This document shows positions 1 to 8,269 of a stretch of 14,928 bases of DNA, in pieces. Made by a program: the position numbers and the translations under genes. Numbering within the stretch: the stretch's first letter is position 1; every line of letters starts with the position of its first letter. This DNA is from Candidatus Zixiibacteriota bacterium (lineage in GTDB: Bacteria > Zixibacteria > MSB-5A5 > SM1-73). The DNA lies in the NCBI GenBank assembly GCA_029933635.1, contig JAOZNS010000044.1, positions 1-14,928 on the forward strand. The letters run 5' to 3'. The notes beneath the pieces were generated by a model. That model was not told where the DNA came from, ran no database searches, and was given only the letters and a program-made list of their open reading frames with translations.

Positions 1-1
1 C

Positions 2-853
2 ATGCCAGTAAGGATAAGAATCGATTTAAACTTCTGGAAGGAAATTTTGAAAAAGTCTATTCCCTTCGCTTTAATGTTAGTCTTTACAGGTCTTTACGTG
101 AACGTTGATACGGTTCTCCTTTCGAAATTCAAAGGAGATCAAGTGGTGGGCTTTTATAATGCGGCTAACCGTTTGGTTCAAGCTGGCAAGATGATTCCCG
201 CGGTGATACTCCCTGCGTTATTTCCCATGATGGCATACATCTCTCAAAAAAATACCTTAGAGTTTAAAAGATTTTTAAAGAAATCAACCATCCTGCTTTT
301 TAGTCTGGCCCTCCCCCTTTCGGTTGGAACCACTATCTTGGCGGATAAGATAATTGGCTTCTTTTACGGTATTAAATTCACCGCCTCCATTCCCTGCCTT
401 CAAATCTTGATATGGGGAATGTTCTGTATGTATATCAGCATAGTTTTAGGTTATGGACTGATCTCCAGGGGAAAACAGAAGATTAATACCCTGATCACCG
501 GCTTAGGACTTGGGGTGAGCTTAATTCTTAATCTCTTGTTAATCCCTAAGTGGGGTAATATCGGAAGTAGCGTTGCCATTTTAAGCACTGAGTTTTTCGT
601 AATGGGAGCCGGGATGTTATTCGCTCGAAAACTTTTGGGTTTTGAGTTAAAAGGGCTCTTCGCCCCTACCTCTAAAGTGATAATCGCTACCCTGACTATG
701 AGCGTGGCGTTGTATCTGATTCGAGGGCTAAATCTGCCAGTATGTGCTCTCGTAGGGATAACAATCTATTTGGTCACCCTCTTCTGTATGGGGGGACTAT
801 ATGAGTATGATTTCTATAAGGTAAAAGGTCTTATCTTTGCCCGCTCTGTGTAG
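2..853 (+). CDS. Wzx-like polysaccharide flippase, C-terminal part (5' end cut by window)
   Basis: This is the C-terminal part of a MOP-superfamily (MATE-like) lipid-linked oligosaccharide flippase, which would move undecaprenyl-linked repeat units across the inner membrane. The 283 visible residues are very hydrophobic, with about seven or eight candidate membrane segments (roughly residues 18-40, 60-78, 92-120, 130-152, 160-180, 188-208, 225-245 and 250-270). A segment near residues 22-60 (VDTVLLSKF, then VGFYNAANR) resembles the start of the second half of Wzx proteins. Full-length members have about 420-500 residues, so roughly 150-200 residues lie left of the window and the ATG at base 2 is probably internal. 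The gene ends 17 bases before the GT2 gene. Substrate cannot be read from sequence; context suggests the heptose-containing unit made by the genes downstream. Confidence 0.85.
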   Translation: MPVRIRIDLNFWKEILKKSIPFALMLVFTGLYVNVDTVLLSKFKGDQVVGFYNAANRLVQAGKMIPAVILPALFPMMAYISQKNTLEFKRFLKKSTILLFSLALPLSVGTTILADKIIGFFYGIKFTASIPCLQILIWGMFCMYISIVLGYGLISRGKQKINTLITGLGLGVSLILNLLLIPKWGNIGSSVAILSTEFFVMGAGMLFARKLLGFELKGLFAPTSKVIIATLTMSVALYLIRGLNLPVCALVGITIYLVTLFCMGGLYEYDFYKVKGLIFARSV

Positions 854-860
854 AGAAAAA

Positions 861-864
861 GGAG
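861..864 (+). promoter_or_regulatory. Ribosome binding site selecting a TTG start
   Basis: GGAG lies 6 bases upstream of the TTG at 871. It supports TTG as the start of the GT2 gene over the in-frame GTG at 877, which would be 12 bases away. Confidence 0.6.
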
Positions 865-870
865 AAAGAG

Positions 871-1896
871 TTGAGTGTGGAGAAAAAGGTAAGCGCTGTA
901 GTGGTCAACTGGAATGGAATGAAGTTTCTGCCTTCCTGCTTGGATTCCCTCTTTATGCAAAGTTACAAAAAACTTGAAGTCATAGTGGTTGATTGTGCCA
1001 GCGAGGATCAAAGTGTTCCCTTTATCAAAAGTAACTATCCTTTGGCAAAGGTGATAGAACTAAGGCAGGATTTAGGACCTCCCTATGCCATAAACTTAGC
1101 TGCTCGACTGGCTGAAGGGGATTACATCCTGATTTTGAACAACGATGTCATCCTGCCAGAGGATATGCTTTCCACATTGGTCAGGAAAATGGAAGAAGAT
1201 AAGGGTTGTGTCTTAAACCCTGTGGAGCTTCACTGGACAGGCGAATATGTAAGTTCTGGTTGTCACTCTGTATGGATTGGTAGATTTCTTTATAAGTTAA
1301 TTAAATTGAAGGGGGATATGCCATTTTACCCCAGCACCGCCTGTTGCTTAGTTCCCAAGAGGATAATCTTAGATAACCCTTTAAACGAAAGCTTATTCAT
1401 GTATGAAGACACAGAGTGGGGATGGAGGCTCCATCTCAAAGAAATTCCATTGAAGGTGGTCAAGGAAGCTTTCTTCTTCCATAGGGGCTCGGGTTCTGAA
1501 AATACCTCCTACTCCGCCAAACAGGCTTTCTTTATGGGACGAGCTGTTGTGGCCACCTGCTTTATTTGCTTTAAGATCCCGATGTTGATTTTAATGCTTC
1601 CAGTGATTTTGTGCAACTATATCTGGCAGATATTGGTTTATGCCAAGCGCAAAAAGTTAGCATCCATCATCTCATACACAGCCGGTCATTTAGACTTTTT
1701 CACCAAGCTTAAAGTATTCATCAAAGAGCGGAGAAGGGTTCAAAAGGAAAGGGTCATCGGAGATTGGTCCATTTTGAAGATAATGACAGGTAGTATGGAT
1801 TTTGCAAAAAATGCTCGCAATGAGTGGTTGCAAAACACAAGAGCCAAAAAACGAGTTTTAAAAGAGGATCTGGTTCATGGAAGCTATAATCGATAG
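871..1896 (+). CDS. GT2 family glycosyltransferase (rhamnosyltransferase-like)
   Basis: This is an inverting GT-A fold (GT2) glycosyltransferase, likely adding a sugar from an NDP donor to the lipid-linked repeat unit at the cytoplasmic membrane face. The N-terminus carries the GT2 signature VVNWNG (residues 11-16). NND at 90-92 occupies the DXD metal-binding position. YEDTEW at 178-183 matches the ED-x-[DE]-W region that contains the catalytic base in WbbL-like enzymes. A hydrophobic stretch at about 225-256 could anchor the protein, followed by a basic C-terminal region. Length (341 residues) is normal for this group. The TTG start is favoured by GGAG six bases upstream. The 3' end overlaps the next gene by 20 bases, which implies translational coupling. 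Donor and acceptor sugars are not predictable; the rhamnosyl label is by family resemblance only. Confidence 0.92.
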   Translation: MSVEKKVSAVVVNWNGMKFLPSCLDSLFMQSYKKLEVIVVDCASEDQSVPFIKSNYPLAKVIELRQDLGPPYAINLAARLAEGDYILILNNDVILPEDMLSTLVRKMEEDKGCVLNPVELHWTGEYVSSGCHSVWIGRFLYKLIKLKGDMPFYPSTACCLVPKRIILDNPLNESLFMYEDTEWGWRLHLKEIPLKVVKEAFFFHRGSGSENTSYSAKQAFFMGRAVVATCFICFKIPMLILMLPVILCNYIWQILVYAKRKKLASIISYTAGHLDFFTKLKVFIKERRRVQKERVIGDWSILKIMTGSMDFAKNARNEWLQNTRAKKRVLKEDLVHGSYNR

Positions 1897-3274
1897 GTTA
1901 AATCTATATGACAAAGGGAAAAGAGCATCCCTTTTGAAGATTCTGGGCATCTTTTTGATAATTGCGCTTGCTTACTTATTGGTGGCTTTCTCTGTTAAAT
2001 GGACCGTGGCAATGGTGTTTGTCCTATTATTCGGTTTGTTTTTATTTATAGACATAAAAACTTCACTTTTTCTTCTAATCATTTTGAGAATAAATCTGGA
2101 TGCTTTCCACCAGGTATTGAATATTCCCTTAGGCGAGTATAGAACATTATCCCTCCCCTCGCTTTTAGGTATGCTTATTTTCTTTGTGGGGGTGTGCTAT
2201 CTGCTTGCTCAGAAGATAAGGTTCTGGAAAATTCCAGTAGTCCGTTCTTTTGTGTTCTTTTTTTCCGCCTGTCTTCTTCCTTTGTTGTTTTCTAAAACCT
2301 CACTCAATACTTTGGCCGAGATAGTGGAGTTGGGAAGCTTTATAGTGCTTTATATGGTGACCATAGACATATTGAAACAAGAGAAGGACATAAAAAGAAT
2401 GGTTAACTTCATGATCCTTTCCAGCTTTATTCCCCTTGTGGCTGGATTCATCCAGCTTTTTCATCAAACAGACATTCGTCAGGTTCTGGGGTATGAGCTC
2501 TCATTTCGTCTGTGGTCCACCACTCCGCATCCCAATGTTTATGCTATGTATTTGGTTATGCTATCCATCTTGGTTACAAGCATTTTACTTCAGGAAAGGT
2601 CATCCTTGAAAAAGAAAGGACTTTTCCTCCTTTTGGCTTTATTACTTTCTTCATTGATTTTTACATATATGCGGGGGGCTTGGATAGGCTTGATTCTGGC
2701 GATGCTTGTCTTGGGAATTTTGAAACATAGAAAGCTTTTATTCCTTGCACCTTTAGGTGTAGTTCTGGCAATTCATATATTCCCTTCGATTTTGCAAAGA
2801 TTTGCTCCAATCTTCGATCCCAATTCATTTCAATATACCTCTCTTGGCTGGCGAATAAGGATGTGGATGCTTTCTTTCAACTACTTTTTACAAAACCCCG
2901 TGTTTGGCTTAGGCTTTGGTAACTACATCTTTGTCTATCATAAAATGATGGAGCTTTATATGGCTGCTCATAACGATTATTTAAGGATTCTGGTGGAGAC
3001 AGGAATGGTGGGGTTTTCATGTTTTATATGGATGCTTTGGAGCCTGTTAAAAATGGGTATTAAGGCTTATCAAAAATGGGACAATTCTTACTATCAGCAT
3101 ATTTGTTTAGGATTTTTGGCTTTATGGGTAGCCTATGTAGTAATGAGCATAGCTGATAATTATTTCAATCAGGGCACCATCCAATGGTATTTTTGGACTT
3201 ATGCTGCCTTGGTAACCAGAATATATATGATAAAACCGGGTGAACTTTCAAACGCCAGAGGAAAGATCGAATGA
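1877..3274 (+). CDS. O-antigen polymerase/ligase family membrane protein (Wzy/WaaL-like)
   Basis: This polytopic inner-membrane protein of 465 residues has the features of the O-antigen ligase/polymerase family (Wzy_C/WaaL). About ten to twelve hydrophobic segments can be seen. The family landmarks are HPN at 218-220, an arginine in the short YMRGAW stretch (R266), a large periplasmic loop at about 300-370, and HNDYLR (365-370) followed by E374 and G376. Arginine and histidine in such loops are thought to contact the undecaprenyl-diphosphate substrate. The protein would polymerise repeat units or ligate the chain to an acceptor on the periplasmic side; sequence alone does not separate these roles, but the neighbouring flippase and transferases make a Wzy-type polymerase likely. 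The ATG lies inside the end of the GT2 gene with AGAGG nine bases upstream. It ends in an ATGA overlap with the next gene. Confidence 0.87.
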   Translation: MEAIIDRLNLYDKGKRASLLKILGIFLIIALAYLLVAFSVKWTVAMVFVLLFGLFLFIDIKTSLFLLIILRINLDAFHQVLNIPLGEYRTLSLPSLLGMLIFFVGVCYLLAQKIRFWKIPVVRSFVFFFSACLLPLLFSKTSLNTLAEIVELGSFIVLYMVTIDILKQEKDIKRMVNFMILSSFIPLVAGFIQLFHQTDIRQVLGYELSFRLWSTTPHPNVYAMYLVMLSILVTSILLQERSSLKKKGLFLLLALLLSSLIFTYMRGAWIGLILAMLVLGILKHRKLLFLAPLGVVLAIHIFPSILQRFAPIFDPNSFQYTSLGWRIRMWMLSFNYFLQNPVFGLGFGNYIFVYHKMMELYMAAHNDYLRILVETGMVGFSCFIWMLWSLLKMGIKAYQKWDNSYYQHICLGFLALWVAYVVMSIADNYFNQGTIQWYFWTYAALVTRIYMIKPGELSNARGKIE

Positions 3275-4737
3275 ACGTTCTAATGGTCAATTGGGGCTGG
3301 CCGCCCAGGCAGTCGGGTGGACCCATCGGATATGCGGCTGATTTGTGCAGACAGTTAGCCCAAATGGGACATCAGGTTTCCATGTTCTATGCTGGAGACA
3401 GCACCTTCAAGAGAAGACCGTTTCTAAACATAAGAAAGGAGGACAAAGTCACCTTGGGCAGTCTGGTAAATAGCCCCAACCGATATTCCAACTCAGGGTA
3501 TCCTCTGCGGGAGTGCAGAGATCCCCAGATAGAAGGACTCTATCTTGATTTTCTTAAGAAGACCGATCCCGATCTGGTCCATATTCATAGCCTGATTGGT
3601 CTTTGTGGATCGATCATAAAGTTGACCAAGAAAATGAATATACCCATAGTGGTATCCTTGCATAACTATTGGTTTGTCTGTCCCCGGGGCGATTTTTTGA
3701 TTCCCCCCAGCTACAACTTATGCTCAGGACCGGATGAAGGATTAAACTGTGCCATCTGTTTGCCTAAGGAGAGCAGATTAGGAAGAAATTTAGCCAAAGC
3801 AAAAGATACGGTAAAAAGCCTGCTTAAAAGAAATGTCGGGGTAAAGAGAAAATTGCAGAGATATCTGATGTGGGTGAATGGCTTAAGAAGGAGGCTTCCG
3901 TCTGTAAATCTGACTGAACATCTCTATGATATTCCATCAGCTATTCCAGACTCAGCACTGGTTTTTGGTTATCAATTCAGAGAGAGATATTTTCGAAGGC
4001 TTCTTTCCGAGGATGCTGATCTTATAATAGCGGTCTCCCGAGCGGTGAAAAGAATATTTGTTCAGCATGGCATCCAGGAGGAGAAGATTTTAGTTTTACA
4101 TAGCGGAATCAAGGTTGCCGAAAGATTGGAAAAGTTAGCCTCCCAGGCAAAACCGGAGGTTAGAGATCCTGTGATCTTCGGCTTTTTCGGTCCGGTTCAA
4201 CCCTATAAGGGGGTGCATGTTCTGATCGATGCCTTTAACCGCTTACCGCAAAATTCAGCTCGTCTTCTAATCTTCGGCACTGGAGGCTCAGATTACGTGA
4301 GCCGACTTATGCGTCAAGCCAAGTCGGGAGTGGAGTTCAGGGGAGCCTTTGACGATTTAGGCAGGATGCTGACCGAATTTGATGTGGCGGTGGTTCCTCC
4401 CATCTGGGAGGATAACTCTCCTTTGGTTGTGCTGGAAGCGCTGTCAGCCAAAAAGCCGGTGATCGGAGCCAACATTGGTGGAATTCCAGACTTCGTTCAG
4501 GATAACGTAAACGGTCTTCTTTTCAAACCTAAGGATGCTGAGGATTTGGCTGAAAAGATGAAAAAAATTATCGCCTCTCCTCACTTGGTCCAACGTTTCA
4601 GACGAAACATCAAAAGACCAAAAAGCATGCAGGAGCATGCCAGAGATATGGAGAGGGTCTACGCCCAGTTATGCAGTAAGATAAAGAAAAGAGACACTTC
4701 TTTCGTAACGGAGACTTCAAATGTCCTCGGAGTTTAA
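3271..4737 (+). CDS. GT4 family glycosyltransferase with cysteine-rich insertion
   Basis: This is a retaining GT-B fold glycosyltransferase (GT4). The N-terminal Rossmann half starts with the glycine-rich PPRQSGGPIGY region (11-21) that binds the acceptor side. LHNYWFVC (130-137) is the usual active-site loop. An insertion here contains C137, C151, C160 and C163 and could bind a metal. The C-terminal donor-binding half (about 300-450) includes GFFGPVQPYKG and the motif WEDNSPLVVLE (379-389), in which the EX7E pattern reads D381-x7-E389. GGIPDFV and NGLLF follow as in the family. At 488 residues it is longer than a typical GT4 (about 370-420) because of an extra segment at about 165-245. The start overlaps the previous stop (ATGA), and the end overlaps the next gene by 17 bases. 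Substrate unknown. Confidence 0.92.
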   Translation: MNVLMVNWGWPPRQSGGPIGYAADLCRQLAQMGHQVSMFYAGDSTFKRRPFLNIRKEDKVTLGSLVNSPNRYSNSGYPLRECRDPQIEGLYLDFLKKTDPDLVHIHSLIGLCGSIIKLTKKMNIPIVVSLHNYWFVCPRGDFLIPPSYNLCSGPDEGLNCAICLPKESRLGRNLAKAKDTVKSLLKRNVGVKRKLQRYLMWVNGLRRRLPSVNLTEHLYDIPSAIPDSALVFGYQFRERYFRRLLSEDADLIIAVSRAVKRIFVQHGIQEEKILVLHSGIKVAERLEKLASQAKPEVRDPVIFGFFGPVQPYKGVHVLIDAFNRLPQNSARLLIFGTGGSDYVSRLMRQAKSGVEFRGAFDDLGRMLTEFDVAVVPPIWEDNSPLVVLEALSAKKPVIGANIGGIPDFVQDNVNGLLFKPKDAEDLAEKMKKIIASPHLVQRFRRNIKRPKSMQEHARDMERVYAQLCSKIKKRDTSFVTETSNVLGV

Positions 4738-5878
4738 AATATTAACTCTGGTGGGATGGGATATCCAGAAGGTAGGGGAGGATGACAAAAGCAAGCACCC
4801 AGCCAATCTTCTTTTGCCTAACCAGAGATATTGGTTTTTCAAATACTGGCCAGATTCAGAGTTTGAAGTTGACGTTATGGGACTGGATAAGCACATACTG
4901 ATGGAGAGAAGATTTCTGCGTTTCTATTTAAGAACTCCTCTTAAGGCCCTTTCAAAGTCATCCGGGTATGATCTCATCCTCTGTTTCCACTCTCAACTGG
5001 GCTTACCTTTAGCTTTTTTGATGCAAAAATTCGACATCAAAACACCTTTGGTCATCTTTGATGTGGAGGGATTTGGCCGGAAGAACAATTTCTGGCAAAG
5101 AAAATTTATTCGTCAGGCTCTGAGCAGAGTTTCTTTAGTTTTTTATCTGGCAAAGGTTCAAAAGGAAGATTATGCCAGATATTATCCAGAGGTTTTAGAC
5201 AGGTCAGAATTTTTGCCTTTTGGGGTGGATTTATCTCGTTTCCCTTACCAGGAGAAGAGGACGGAGGATTACATACTAAGCATTGGCTATCAAGGATCTG
5301 AGTTCCGCGACTGGAAAACCCTGCTTGAGGCTTTCAGCTTGTTTAAGACGAAAACCAAGCTGGTCATAGTGGGCAAGTCTGGTTTTCGGAGAGATGAGGT
5401 GGGCCATTCGACTCTGGAAAACGTGGAGTTTGTCAGAAAGTGTAATCTGCCAGAGCTGAATGAATATGTCTCCAGGTGCAAGTTTGTGGTCCTTCCCTTT
5501 GCCGAAAGGAGGCAGGCTCTGGGACAGATGACGCTTTTGGGTGTTATGGCTCTGGGTAAGGCGGTGGTGGTCTCCCAAGTATGTGGCATAAAGGATTACC
5601 TTACCCACGGGCAGGATGGACTTTTCTATCAGCCGGGCAATCCTTATGATCTGGCGGAAAAGATCTGCCATCTTTTGAGCAATCCCAGGAGGACGGAACG
5701 GTTGGGAAGAAAAGCAAAAGAAACGGTGGAAAAGAAATTCAATGAGAAAAGAATGGCTCAAAAGATCTTGGAAACATTGAAAAAGAGGCATCTGATAGAA
5801 GGTCTTACCTCCCCTCCCGTGCGGAGGATGCCGGCGATTATTGAGTCGAAGGCTTTAAGTGAGGAGATGGTAAGTTGA
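4721..5878 (+). CDS. GT4-like glycosyltransferase with degenerate catalytic motif
   Basis: This 385-residue GT-B glycosyltransferase (GT4-like) would act on the same lipid-linked glycan. FEVDVMGL near 48-55 and YDLILCFHSQ (83-92) belong to a divergent N-terminal domain. The C-terminal half shows LPFGVDLSRF (165-174), SIGYQGSEFRDWKTLLEAF (187-205) and GQMTLLGVMALGKAVVVS (268-285). In the last segment the position normally held by the second glutamate of EX7E is G274, and no acidic residue sits at the first position. The donor-binding loop GIKDYLTHGQDGLFY (289-303) is intact. ATG at 4721 has GGAG seven bases upstream and lies inside the preceding gene, so the genes are coupled. The final 25 residues look disordered. 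Donor unknown; the missing glutamate leaves activity less certain than fold. Confidence 0.86.
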   Translation: MSSEFKILTLVGWDIQKVGEDDKSKHPANLLLPNQRYWFFKYWPDSEFEVDVMGLDKHILMERRFLRFYLRTPLKALSKSSGYDLILCFHSQLGLPLAFLMQKFDIKTPLVIFDVEGFGRKNNFWQRKFIRQALSRVSLVFYLAKVQKEDYARYYPEVLDRSEFLPFGVDLSRFPYQEKRTEDYILSIGYQGSEFRDWKTLLEAFSLFKTKTKLVIVGKSGFRRDEVGHSTLENVEFVRKCNLPELNEYVSRCKFVVLPFAERRQALGQMTLLGVMALGKAVVVSQVCGIKDYLTHGQDGLFYQPGNPYDLAEKICHLLSNPRRTERLGRKAKETVEKKFNEKRMAQKILETLKKRHLIEGLTSPPVRRMPAIIESKALSEEMVS

Positions 5879-7140
5879 AGATACTTTTGGTCCATAAGTT
5901 CTTTCACCCGGCTGGAGGTCCGGAGACTTTGCTTTTCGACTCCATGGAAAAATTGAGGTCCCTCGGTCATTCGGTGATCCCCTTCTCCATGCAACACCCC
6001 AAGAACGTGAAAACCGAATATGAAAAATACTTTGTCTCAAATGTAAATTATAACGATCATTCTCGCCTGCCCTGGAGGGTCGCCAAGACCACGCTGAGAA
6101 TCATCTTCAACTTTGAGTCCAAGAAAAAGATGGAACGGTTGATAAAGGATGTTAAGCCTGATATCGCTCATCTGCACAACATCTATCACCAGCTTTCACC
6201 TTCGATCCTTTTAGCCTTAAAAGGTTACAACATACCCGTGGTCATGACCTTACACGATTTCAAATTGGTTTGTCCCAACTATACTTTTCTGCGAGATGGG
6301 CAGATTTGTGAGGAATGTAGAGGCAAAGATTTTTACCGGGCAGTCAAATATAGGTGTGTCAAAGATTCCTATTTCAAAAGTGCTGTCTCCGCCTTGGAGA
6401 TGTATCTACACAGGGGTTTTCACACTTATATCAAGTCGGTGGATCGTTTTGTTGCACTCAGTCGCTTTGCTCAAAAGAAGTTGACCGAGTATGGATTGCC
6501 TTCGGAGAAGATAAGATATTTGCCCAATTACGTGGATATGCCAGATAACAAAATCGATTCAAACCCGGAAGGATATATTCTTTTCCTGGGCCGGCTATCT
6601 GAAAAGAATGGAATTTTAGACCTGACCAGGGCGATGCGAAACCTTCCAATGATAAAACTGAAGGTTGCTGGAGTGGGGGAGCAGGAGGAGCTCGTTGGTG
6701 CCTATATTCAAAAGAACGGGATGAAGAATGTAGATTTAGTTGGTTTTCTTTCTGGCGAGAACCTCAGGGAGGCGATAGCCAACTGTAGCTTTCTGGTCTT
6801 CCCTAACAACTGTTATCATAACTGCCCCATGTCCATCTTAGAAGCCTTCGCTTATGGTAAGCCTGTGATTGGAGCCAACCTGGGAAGTGTTCCGGAGCTG
6901 GTTGAAGATGGAGTAACCGGGCTTCTGTTTGAGCCAAAAAACGAAAAAGATTTAGCCAAAAAGATAAAATACTTATATGATCATCCACAATTGATAGAGA
7001 AAATGGGACGAAATGCCCGACGTAAAGTTGAACGAGACTTCTCGGCTGAAAAATACTATTCAAGACTTCTTAAAATATATGAAGAATTGATTCAGAAGAC
7101 AAGGGACAAAGCTTGCAAAGATCCGATTAGCAAAAACTGA
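5875..7140 (+). CDS. GT4 family glycosyltransferase
   Basis: This is a retaining GT-B glycosyltransferase of 421 residues. The N-terminal HPAGGPETLL (11-20) is the usual glycine-rich nucleotide/acceptor loop. HLHNIYHQ (99-106) and TLHDFKLVCPNY (125-136) are typical active-site loops; C133, C145, C148 and C161 form a cysteine-rich insertion like that of the transferase at 3271-4737. The donor domain shows ILFLGRLSEKNG (235-246), with R240 and K244 in the usual phosphate-binding positions. The EX7E motif reads H315-x7-E323: histidine replaces the first glutamate, which most close relatives keep (YENCP in place of YHNCP). EDGVTGLLFEP (344-354) completes the fold. The TTG start overlaps the upstream stop (TTGA) and is set by GAGGAG eight bases upstream. 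It probably extends the same repeat unit; sugar specificity cannot be read. Confidence 0.92.
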   Translation: MKILLVHKFFHPAGGPETLLFDSMEKLRSLGHSVIPFSMQHPKNVKTEYEKYFVSNVNYNDHSRLPWRVAKTTLRIIFNFESKKKMERLIKDVKPDIAHLHNIYHQLSPSILLALKGYNIPVVMTLHDFKLVCPNYTFLRDGQICEECRGKDFYRAVKYRCVKDSYFKSAVSALEMYLHRGFHTYIKSVDRFVALSRFAQKKLTEYGLPSEKIRYLPNYVDMPDNKIDSNPEGYILFLGRLSEKNGILDLTRAMRNLPMIKLKVAGVGEQEELVGAYIQKNGMKNVDLVGFLSGENLREAIANCSFLVFPNNCYHNCPMSILEAFAYGKPVIGANLGSVPELVEDGVTGLLFEPKNEKDLAKKIKYLYDHPQLIEKMGRNARRKVERDFSAEKYYSRLLKIYEELIQKTRDKACKDPISKN

Positions 7141-7163
7141 GCTTGCCAGAAAAGGGGTGAATT

Positions 7164-8261
7164 ATGTTCAAAAATACCGAACTGGCCATCATGCCGACTT
7201 ACCGCTGCCACTCACGTTGTCAGATGTGTCATATCTGGAAATACCCCACGCGTGTGGATGAAGAGATCACTCTGGAGGATATTGACAGGCTCCCGGAAGG
7301 TTTTGCTCGCATAAATATTGGGGGTGGCGAACCTACCCTCCGTGCGGACATTTTGGAGATCGTGGATATTTTGTCAAAAAAGACCGACCATCTTGAGATG
7401 AGCACCACCGGTTATCTCACCGATAAATTAACCTCCATCGTGAAGAGATACCCAAACATCAGGATAAGGATCAGTTTGGAGGGGTTGCCTAAGAAAAACG
7501 ACCAGATCCGCGGTTTAAAACATGGATTTGACCATGCCTTAAGAAGCATGCTTAAGCTTAAGGAATTGGGAGCAAAGGATATCGGCTTTGCGATAACCAT
7601 CTCTCATCGCAATGCTGAAGAACTGGTGGATTTATACCACCTGTGCGCTTACCTGGGGGTTGAGTTTGCCCAGTGCGTGGTGCATGATGCTTGGCAGTTC
7701 CGGATTGAGGATAATGTGATCGAGGAAAAAGAAAAAGTTATCCATCAGATAAAGAGATTTATCCAGGAGCTTCTGCTTTCCAAGCGCAGAGATTACTTCT
7801 TAAGGGTGAAGGACTGGTATCGAGCCTACCTCAACCAGGGGTTTATAAATTTCATTCAGGGAGACAGAAGATTACTTCCTTGCGGTGCGGGAACGGATAT
7901 AGTTTTTATCGATCCCTATGGGGATGTTTATCCCTGTAATGCACTTAAGGAATGGATGGGGAACATAAGGAGGTCCAGCTTCGAGGAAATCTGGAACGGT
8001 TCCTCCGCGCAAAGGGTAAGGAAGATAGTCTCCCGCTGCACAAAGAACTGCTGGATGGTGGGAACATCTCGTCCAGCGATTAGAAAGAACCTCTGGAAAC
8101 CCACCCAATGGATCTTAAAAAACAAAATGAGATTGCTTTTGGGTAAAAACATCATCTGGGACATCGAAGATGGGCATGAAGAAGATGGTGGGCAGAGATT
8201 TGAGGACGAAAAAAAGTTCAGGGATAAAAAAGAACATCATCCTCAGCTAATACACTCATAG
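7164..8261 (+). CDS. Radical SAM protein with reduced SPASM/twitch-like C-terminal region
   Basis: This is a radical S-adenosylmethionine enzyme of 365 residues. C15-x3-C19-x2-C22 binds the catalytic 4Fe-4S cluster, and GGGEP (53-57) is the SAM-binding motif. The C-terminal part has four further cysteines: C240, then a glycine and C258 in the spacing CX12GX4C typical of SPASM domains, and C292-x3-C296. The middle CX2CX5C set of a full SPASM domain is absent, so probably only one auxiliary cluster is bound. The protein ends in a highly charged tail (about 334-365). It follows the GT4 gene by 23 bases with a GGGGTGA ribosome site. SPASM relatives modify peptides or carbohydrates (HygY and NeoN act on aminoglycoside sugars). 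Its place between glycosyltransferases and heptose genes suggests radical chemistry on a sugar or glycan, but the reaction is unknown. Confidence 0.9.
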   Translation: MFKNTELAIMPTYRCHSRCQMCHIWKYPTRVDEEITLEDIDRLPEGFARINIGGGEPTLRADILEIVDILSKKTDHLEMSTTGYLTDKLTSIVKRYPNIRIRISLEGLPKKNDQIRGLKHGFDHALRSMLKLKELGAKDIGFAITISHRNAEELVDLYHLCAYLGVEFAQCVVHDAWQFRIEDNVIEEKEKVIHQIKRFIQELLLSKRRDYFLRVKDWYRAYLNQGFINFIQGDRRLLPCGAGTDIVFIDPYGDVYPCNALKEWMGNIRRSSFEEIWNGSSAQRVRKIVSRCTKNCWMVGTSRPAIRKNLWKPTQWILKNKMRLLLGKNIIWDIEDGHEEDGGQRFEDEKKFRDKKEHHPQLIHS

Positions 8262-8269
8262 GAGGAAAG

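Noticed and set aside
5276..5791. 171-codon open frame on the minus strand
   Set aside because: It lies fully inside a well-supported GT4 gene on the + strand, has no recognisable motif and no ribosome site; it is a shadow frame, as are the other minus-strand frames across the cluster.
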